Shown in pieces: positions 1 to 5,530 of a stretch of DNA of 5,530 nucleotides. Source of the stretch: Comamonadaceae bacterium (GTDB taxonomy: Bacteria > Pseudomonadota > Gammaproteobacteria > Burkholderiales > Burkholderiaceae_C); the NCBI GenBank assembly GCA_947494405.1, contig CANLWQ010000145.1:1-5530 (forward strand), written 5' to 3'. Under the pieces are notes generated by a model. The model was not told the origin of the DNA and searched no databases. It saw only the letters and a list, made by a program, of their open reading frames with translations. The position numbers and the translations under genes are program-made. Position 1 is the first letter of the stretch. Each line of letters starts with the position of its first letter.

Positions 1-876
<876 letters not shown>

Positions 877-880
<4 letters not shown>

Positions 881-1965
881 GCGATCAAGGTCTCCTGCTC
901 ATAAAAACAAGTGTGGATACCGAGCATCTGCAAATACACGGTTTGACCCACCGCAGGAGCCTTGCCCTGGATGGCCCAACGCACCCGCACCATCTCACCC
1001 GCACACTGGGTGGTGAGCAAGCCGCTGGTCCCTAAGTCTTGCCAGCGCAGCACCTGAGCGGGCAGGCAACCCTCGGCAGGTGCATTGCGCACAGGGATGT
1101 ACTCAGGGCGTACGCCAAGTTTCAGCGATTGAACAGATGCCAAGCGCTGTTGCAAAGGCGTGCTCAAGTGCAAGCGGTGCTCACCCATCTGCAGTTGGCC
1201 TGCCTGAACAGTGGCGGGTAAAAAGTTCATGCCTGGCGAGCCAATGAAGTGGCCCACAAAGGTGTGGGCGGGTCGCTCGAACAAGTCCTCGGCGCTGCCT
1301 ACCTGCACTGCACGACCACGGGTCATGACCACCACCTCTTGCGCAAACGTCAGCGCTTCGACTTGGTCGTGGGTAACGTAAATCAAGGTGTGTTTGAACT
1401 CTTGATGCACTTGTTTGAGCTTGCGACGCAGTTGCCACTTCAGATGCGGGTCGATGACTGTGAGCGGCTCGTCAAACAAGATGGCAGCCACATCGGGGCG
1501 GACCAAACCCCGTCCGAGCGAGATTTTTTGTTTGGCATCGGCCGACAAACCGGCGGCACGCTGGTTGAGTTGGCCGCTGAGCTCCAGCATTTCAGCAATT
1601 TGGCCCACGCGTTGGCGAATTTGCGGCTCAGGCATGCGCCGGTTGCGCAGCGGAAACGCCAAGTTATCAGCCACCGTCATGGTGTCGTAGATCACGGGGA
1701 ACTGAAACACCTGAGCGATGTTGCGCTCTTGGGGCGTTTTGTCGTTGACGTTTTCGCCATTGAAACGCACCTCGCCATGCGAGGGTTTGACCAAGCCCGA
1801 GATGATGTTGAGCATGGTGGTTTTGCCGCAGCCCGAGGGGCCGAGCAAAGCATACGCACCGCCCGCTTGAAAGCTCATTTTCATGGGCAACAAGGCATAG
1901 TCGCTGTCTTGCTGCGGGTTGGGGCCATAAGCGTGGGCCAAGTCCAGATCGATGCGCGCCACCAT
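877..1965 (-). CDS. glpT: Glycerol ABC transporter, ATP-binding subunit GlpT
   Basis: This is a 362-residue cytoplasmic ATPase of the MalK/UgpC-like class. It is predicted to pair with GlpS and drive glycerol import. It should not be confused with the glycerol-3-phosphate antiporter also called GlpT. The nucleotide-binding domain covers about residues 1-240: Walker A GPSGCGKTT (42-50), Q-loop Q88, Walker B ILFDEP with D165 and E166, and switch histidine H199 in YVTHDQ. The ABC signature is degenerate: LSADAKQ (140-146) stands where LSGGQQQ is usual. The D-loop is TVID. A C-terminal OB-fold (TOBE) region follows, marked by LGVRPEYIPV (283-292). The ATG is 1 nt after the glpS stop and has an AAGGGGA site 8 nt upstream. 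Its own stop overlaps the glpP start by 4 nt. Assignment as GlpT rather than a general sugar ATPase rests on the atypical signature, its position second after glpS, and the glpR-glpK context. Confidence 0.9.
892..896 (-). promoter_or_regulatory. Ribosome binding site of glpP
   Basis: On the minus strand, AGGAG lies 11 nt before the glpP ATG, inside the last codons of glpT. It is the strongest Shine-Dalgarno match in the window and supports the start at 880. Confidence 0.7.
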
Positions 1966-1966
1966 C

Positions 1967-3046
1967 TCAGTGTTCCCCTTGGTGCAAATGCGCTGGCGCG
2001 CTCAGCAAAGCGCCACCCGCATCGAACACATAGGCGTCTTGCGGGTGAACATAGACGGCCATGCTTGAGCCAATGTCAAACACATGCACACCGGTTTTTT
2101 GCATGACCAACTCCAAGCCGGCGCAGTCCAAATGAACAAAGGTATCGGTACCCGAAATTTCCGCCAACTGCACCCGACCCACCAAACCTACATCGCCGTC
2201 ACGCTGCTCGGTGCGCAGCGCCGAGGCACGCACACCCAACTGCAGGCGACGGTGGCTTGCATCGACTTGTGGCAAGAGAATGGGGCGCACGTTGTCAAGC
2301 ATCCAGCCAGTAGCCTGTTTGTGGGCGTTCAACACATTGATTGGCGGGTCGCTGAAGGCGCGGGCCACGTCCAGCGACTGAGGTTGCCGAAACACTTCTA
2401 ACGTAGGGCCGTATTGCAGCACTCGCCCTTCTTTGAGAACCGCGGTATGGCCCCCCAAAAGCAAGGCCTCGCTGGGTTCGGTGGTGGCATAGACCACCGT
2501 ACCTTCACCCGCCTCAAACAACTGAGTGAGGTCCTCGCGCAACTCTTCGCGCAGCTTGTAATCCAAATTGACCAAAGGCTCGTCCAAAAACATGAAAGGG
2601 GCACGTTTGGCCAACGCCCTCGCCAAGGCCACGCGCTGTTGCTGGCCGCCCGAGAGCTCTGCGGGCAGTCGTTTTAAAAAGGGGTCGATACGCAACCGCT
2701 TGGCCAAGGCCTGCACCTGTGCATCAATGTCTTTGTCATTGCGCAAGCGCAGGGGCGAGGCGATGTTGTCGTAAACCGTCATAGAGGGGTAATTGATGAA
2801 CTGCTGGTAGACCATGGCGACATTGCGCTCGCGCACCGGCACACCGGTGACATCTTTGCCATCGACCCACACCCGCCCAGTGGTGGGCTGGTCTAAGCCA
2901 GCCATCAAGCGCATGAGACTGGTTTTGCCCGCTTGGGTGGCGCCCAAGAGCACCGTGACTGCGTTGGGCACCAAAGCCATGTCCAAGGCGTGCAAATGCA
3001 TCTGCGCACCGACAATTTGGCTGATCTGCTCAAGTTTCAAGGTCAT
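1967..3046 (-). CDS. glpS: Glycerol ABC transporter, ATP-binding subunit GlpS
   Basis: This is a 359-residue cytoplasmic ATPase, first gene of the minus-strand operon and predicted partner of GlpT. The Walker A is the unusual GATQAGKTS (35-43), lacking the common GPSGCGKS wording but keeping G-K-T. The Q-loop is at Q81 (VYQQF), the ABC signature LSGGQQQR (131-138) is fully canonical, and Walker B is FMFLDEP with D155 and E156, followed by the D-loop NLD. The switch histidine is missing: [10 protein letters not shown] (186-195) puts T189 where YVTHDQ-type sequences have H. A C-terminal OB-fold-like region covers roughly 245-345, with a weaker motif ([10 protein letters not shown]) than in GlpT. 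The start is the first ATG after the AT-rich control region and gives the expected [10 protein letters not shown]-terminus; no strong ribosome binding site precedes it. The motifs departing from consensus are complementary to those of GlpT. As I recall, an atypical Walker A and a YATTEP motif are typical of glycerol-type GlpS proteins. Confidence 0.9.
   Translation of the reverse strand: MTLKLEQISQIVGAQMHLHALDMALVPNAVTVLLGATQAGKTSLMRLMAGLDQPTTGRVWVDGKDVTGVPVRERNVAMVYQQFINYPSMTVYDNIASPLRLRNDKDIDAQVQALAKRLRIDPFLKRLPAELSGGQQQRVALARALAKRAPFMFLDEPLVNLDYKLREELREDLTQLFEAGEGTVVYATTEPSEALLLGGHTAVLKEGRVLQYGPTLEVFRQPQSLDVARAFSDPPINVLNAHKQATGWMLDNVRPILLPQVDASHRRLQLGVRASALRTEQRDGDVGLVGRVQLAEISGTDTFVHLDCAGLELVMQKTGVHVFDIGSSMAVYVHPQDAYVFDAGGALLSAPAHLHQGEH
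1974..1980 (-). promoter_or_regulatory. Ribosome binding site of glpT
   Basis: AAGGGGA on the minus strand lies 8 nt before the glpT ATG, within the last codons of glpS. The spacing is good and supports the start at 1965, 1 nt beyond the glpS TGA. This arrangement suggests coupled translation. Confidence 0.6.
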
Positions 3047-3168
3047 GATTGATATTCTTTTCTTTTCGGATTTTTGTTCGTATTTGTTTTTATTGATTCG
3101 GTATTTTCCCTATGTTGGTGCCTGATGAACATGGTTTATGGTTGCCAGAAAGCTTTTTCACACTCGCT
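3047..3168. promoter_or_regulatory. Divergent glpS / glpR control region
   Basis: The 122 bp between the divergent glpS and glpR starts are much richer in A and T than the flanking genes. The part from about 3050 to 3110 is strongly T-skewed on the plus strand, with T runs at 3058-3061, 3063-3066, 3071-3075, 3087-3091 and 3104-3107. It must carry the promoter of glpSTP and almost certainly that of glpRK, since no other space is available. I cannot pick a convincing -35/-10 pair on either strand. TATGTT at 3111-3116 is a weak -10 candidate for glpR and, if real, would exclude translation from the ATG at 3112. The direct repeats inside are listed separately. Confidence 0.65.
3065..3106 (+). repeat. 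Three imperfect TTCGKATTT direct repeats, candidate GlpR operator
   Basis: TTCGGATTT (3065-3073), TTCGTATTT (3077-3085) and TTCGGTATTT (3097-3106, with one extra base) occur in the same orientation, with starts 12 and 20 bp apart. They sit between the divergent glpS and glpR genes, where an autoregulating repressor would bind. DeoR-family repressors bind repeated short elements, and the E. coli GlpR operator contains TGTTCG-type half-sites; the middle copy here reads TGTTCG (3075-3080). Operator function is inferred. Chance similarity within T-rich DNA is a real alternative. Confidence 0.4.
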
Positions 3169-3972
3169 ATGAACCCCAATCCGCGTCAAACCCTGTTGAT
3201 GGAGTTGGTCCAAGCCCAAGGCTCGGCCTCGATTGAGTTTTTAGCCGAAACCTTCTCCGTGACCCTGCAAACCGTGCGCCGCGATGTGCAGCGCTTGTCC
3301 GAGGCTGGACTGTTGTCGCGGTTTCATGGCGGCGTTCGCATACCCGGCTCAACCACCGAAAACATCGCCTACCGCCAGCGCCAAGCCCTGTCATTGGAAG
3401 GCAAAACCCGAATTGCCAAAGCCATTGCGGCAGCGGTTCCGCATGGTTGCTCGCTGATCATGAACATTGGCACCACCATGGAAACCGTGGCGCGAGAGTT
3501 GCGCCAGCACCGGGGCTTGCGCGTCATCACCAACAACCTGAACGTGGCCCAAATCTTGAGCGACAACCCCGACTGCGAGGTCATCGTCACCGGCGGCGTG
3601 GTGCGTGGGATGGACCGCGGCATTGTGGGCGAAGCCACGGTGGACTTCATTCGCCAGTTCAAAGTGGACATTGGCCTGATTGGCATCAGCGGCATCGAAG
3701 CAGATGGCACCATGCGCGACTTTGACTACCGCGAGGTGACGGTGGCCAAGGCCATTATTGAGCACTCACGCCAAGTGTGGCTGGCTGCCGATCACAGCAA
3801 ATTCAACCGACCGGCCATGGTCGAGTTGGCGCATTTGTCGCATATTGACCGCCTGTTCACTGATGAACCGCCGCCCGACAGTTTTGCGCAGTTGCTTGAA
3901 CATTCAGGTGTGGAGTGCAGCGTAGCCCAAGATACCCCCGCTTTTGAAACAACGCTCACTTTGGTGCGCTGA
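3169..3972 (+). CDS. glpR: DeoR-family repressor of glycerol metabolism, GlpR
   Basis: This cytoplasmic transcriptional repressor is expected to control both the divergent ABC operon and glpK, with sn-glycerol 3-phosphate as the usual inducer in the family. From the ATG at 3169 it has 267 residues, close to the usual length of about 250-260. An N-terminal DeoR helix-turn-helix spans about residues 6-56 ([20 protein letters not shown], then [10 protein letters not shown]). The sugar-phosphate-binding DeoRC domain runs from about 77 to 235. Its recognisable blocks are [10 protein letters not shown], the GlpR-like [11 protein letters not shown] (120-130), [15 protein letters not shown] (140-154), [11 protein letters not shown] (170-180) and [13 protein letters not shown] (206-218). 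The frame also allows an ATG at 3112, adding 19 residues. I prefer 3169 because [14 protein letters not shown] matches where family members begin and the extension would use up part of the promoter region. Neither start has a clear ribosome binding site. glpK follows after 26 nt without a visible terminator, so the two are probably cotranscribed. Confidence 0.92.
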   Translation: MNPNPRQTLLMELVQAQGSASIEFLAETFSVTLQTVRRDVQRLSEAGLLSRFHGGVRIPGSTTENIAYRQRQALSLEGKTRIAKAIAAAVPHGCSLIMNIGTTMETVARELRQHRGLRVITNNLNVAQILSDNPDCEVIVTGGVVRGMDRGIVGEATVDFIRQFKVDIGLIGISGIEADGTMRDFDYREVTVAKAIIEHSRQVWLAADHSKFNRPAMVELAHLSHIDRLFTDEPPPDSFAQLLEHSGVECSVAQDTPAFETTLTLVR

Positions 3973-3998
3973 GCCTTTTTCTACACACTTACCCGACC

Positions 3999-5480
3999 AT
4001 GTCTTATTTACTCGCCCTCGACCAAGGCACTTCCAGCTCACGCAGCATTGTTTTCAAAGATGACGGCAGTGTCTTGGCATCAGTCCAACAAGAGTTTCGG
4101 CAAATTTACCCCCAACCGGGCTGGGTAGAGCACGATCCGCAAGAAATTTGGTCCAGCCAACTCACCACGGCGCGGCAGGTTTTGCAACAAGCGGGACTGA
4201 GTGCCAAGCAAATCGCCGCCATGGGCATCACCAACCAACGCGAAACCACCGTGGTGTGGCGGCGCGACACTGGCCAAGCTATCTATAACGCCATTGTTTG
4301 GCAAGACCGGCGGGCCGAGCCCGAGTGCTTGCGCTTGCGTGAGGCGGGGTTTGCACCCATGGTGCAGCAAAAAACCGGTTTGGTGCTTGACGCTTATTTT
4401 TCTGCCACCAAATTGCAATGGATTTTGGACAATGTACCCAACGCACGCGCCATGGCTGAAGCAGGACAACTGGCGTTTGGCACAGTCGACACGTGGTTGA
4501 TGTGGCAACTCAGTGGCGGCGCTGTGCACGCCACCGACGTCAGCAATGCTGCGCGCACCATGCTTTTCAATGTGCACACCCACCGCTGGGACGATGAATT
4601 GCTGGACTTGTTTCGTATTCCGGCGTCCGTGCTGCCGCAAGTGCAGGCTTCGGCCAGCCACTTTGGCACTGCGCAAGCGCAGTGGCTGGGTAACGATATA
4701 CCCATAGGCGGCGTGGCCGGCGACCAGCAAAGCGCTTTGTTTGGTCAAGCCTGTTTTAAAGCAGGCCAAGTCAAAAACACTTACGGCACGGGTTGCTTCA
4801 TGCTGATGCATACCGGCGCGCAGTTTCAAACCAGCCACAACGGCTTGATCACCACCAGCGCGGCGCAAGCTGACAACACGCCCGCCTTTGCCTTGGAGGG
4901 CAGCGTATTTATTGGCGGAGCAGTGGTGCAGTGGTTGCGCGACGGCCTGCGGGCGTTTGACACCAGCGCCGATGTGCAAGCTTTGGCCCAAAGCGTGCCC
5001 GACTCCGGCGGCGTGGTCTTGGTGCCAGCTTTCACCGGCTTGGGTGCGCCTTATTGGCAAGCCGATGCACGCGGCGCTATGGTGGGTTTGTCACGCGGCA
5101 CCACCATGGCGCATATTGCGCGTGCCGCTTTGGAGAGCATCGCCTTCCAAAGCACGGCTTTGTTGCAAGCCATGAACCGCGACGCTGCGACGCCGGTTAC
5201 CGAGTTGCGGGTGGACGGCGGCGCTTGTGTGAATGATTTGCTGATGCAGTTTCAGGCCGATTTGCTGGGCATTCCCGTGCTTCGCCCGGCTGTGGTGGAA
5301 ACCACCGCTTTGGGCGCGGCTTATTTGGCGGGCTTGAGCGCGGGCATCTACCGCAGTACCGATGAACTGGCAAGCCAGTGGCGGGTGGAGCGCTGTTTCG
5401 AGCCGCGAATATCGAAAGACCAAGCTCAAAGCTTGATGGCAAACTGGGAAAAAGCGGTCAGGCAAACAGTGGCAAACTGA
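3999..5480 (+). CDS. glpK: Glycerol kinase
   Basis: GlpK phosphorylates glycerol with ATP to sn-glycerol 3-phosphate in the cytoplasm, trapping imported glycerol and making the expected GlpR inducer. The 493-residue protein has the normal family length. Recognisable elements are the phosphate-binding [10 protein letters not shown] (6-15), [11 protein letters not shown] (37-47), NQRETT (79-84) with the glycerol contacts R81 and E82, DAYFSATK (131-138) with Y133, [10 protein letters not shown] (241-250) with catalytic-base candidate D242, TYGTGCF (261-267), and the second FGGY signature around 363-384. [16 protein letters not shown] (406-421) and [11 protein letters not shown] (435-445) form the ATP-binding C-terminal part. 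The enteric loop GGKGGTR, which binds fructose 1,6-bisphosphate, is replaced by AQWLGND (227-233). The C-terminus also lacks the stretch that binds enzyme IIA-Glc in E. coli. The start is the first ATG in frame and matches the family N-terminus; no clear ribosome binding site is seen in the 26 nt after glpR. Confidence 0.97.
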   Translation: MSYLLALDQGTSSSRSIVFKDDGSVLASVQQEFRQIYPQPGWVEHDPQEIWSSQLTTARQVLQQAGLSAKQIAAMGITNQRETTVVWRRDTGQAIYNAIVWQDRRAEPECLRLREAGFAPMVQQKTGLVLDAYFSATKLQWILDNVPNARAMAEAGQLAFGTVDTWLMWQLSGGAVHATDVSNAARTMLFNVHTHRWDDELLDLFRIPASVLPQVQASASHFGTAQAQWLGNDIPIGGVAGDQQSALFGQACFKAGQVKNTYGTGCFMLMHTGAQFQTSHNGLITTSAAQADNTPAFALEGSVFIGGAVVQWLRDGLRAFDTSADVQALAQSVPDSGGVVLVPAFTGLGAPYWQADARGAMVGLSRGTTMAHIARAALESIAFQSTALLQAMNRDAATPVTELRVDGGACVNDLLMQFQADLLGIPVLRPAVVETTALGAAYLAGLSAGIYRSTDELASQWRVERCFEPRISKDQAQSLMANWEKAVRQTVAN

Positions 5481-5484
5481 GGGC

Positions 5485-5530
5485 ATGACGCAGGTTTCCT
5501 CTCTTTTGCTGCCCATGGTCTTTATTGGTG
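5485..5530 (+). CDS. Possible start of an unidentified downstream gene, cut by window edge
   Basis: An ATG 4 nt after the glpK stop opens a frame of 15 codons, MTQVSSLLLPMVFIG, that continues past the right edge. The hydrophobic character would suit the start of a membrane protein, but the fragment is too short to identify. GAGGG at 5479-5483 is only 1 nt from this ATG, too close to act as a normal ribosome binding site. The in-frame ATG at 5515 is an alternative start. The tight spacing suggests possible cotranscription with glpK. It could equally be a chance frame. Confidence 0.3.
   Translation, partial: MTQVSSLLLPMVFIG

Noticed and set aside
1249..2106. Open frame of 285 codons on the plus strand across glpT and the end of glpS
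   Set aside because: It crosses two well-supported minus-strand genes, has no domain resemblance and a composition typical of an antisense shadow.
3084..3116. A sigma-70 promoter for glpR using TTGTTT (3084-3089) and TATGTT (3111-3116)
   Set aside because: The spacer would be 21 bp, too long for a normal sigma-70 promoter, and both hexamers are weak matches, so it is not listed as a feature.
3973..3998. Terminator between glpR and glpK
   Set aside because: The gap is only 26 nt and shows no stem-loop followed by a T run; the single TTTTT has no hairpin before it.
4080..5060. Long open frame (326 codons) on the minus strand opposite glpK
   Set aside because: It lies wholly antisense to a gene with full glycerol kinase motifs, shows no recognisable domain, and is rich in His, Gln, Arg and Ala as expected from the reverse of GC-rich coding DNA.

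Overview
This window is most of a glycerol uptake and catabolism locus from a Gram-negative bacterium. The protein sequences, the GC-rich coding DNA and the ABC-type glycerol importer suggest a betaproteobacterium of the Burkholderiales, perhaps Comamonadaceae. That placement is inference from general protein character; no ribosomal or other marker gene is present.

The left 3.05 kb is on the minus strand and reads right to left as glpS, glpT, glpP. These are two different ATPase subunits followed by the first permease of an ABC importer of the GlpSTPQV type, known from rhizobia. The three genes are tightly packed: glpS and glpT are 1 nt apart, and glpT and glpP share an ATGA overlap. glpP runs off the left edge with 293 codons visible. 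The second permease (glpQ), the periplasmic binding protein (glpV) and perhaps glycerol-3-phosphate dehydrogenase (glpD) are expected further left but are not in view.

Positions 3047-3168 are an AT-rich, strongly T-skewed divergent control region. It holds three imperfect direct copies of TTCGKATTT that could be GlpR operator half-sites. To its right, on the plus strand, are glpR (DeoR-family repressor) and, 26 nt later, glpK (glycerol kinase). A further reading frame starts 4 nt after the glpK stop and runs off the right edge.

The expected logic is that the ABC system imports glycerol, GlpK phosphorylates it to sn-glycerol 3-phosphate, and that product relieves GlpR repression of both divergent units. 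I see no RNA genes, mobile elements, CRISPR arrays or convincing terminators. The system type is known rather than new. The points most worth a second look are the complementary loss of ATPase motifs in GlpS and GlpT, the absence from GlpK of the control sites known in enteric and Gram-positive enzymes, and the repeats in the divergent promoter region.
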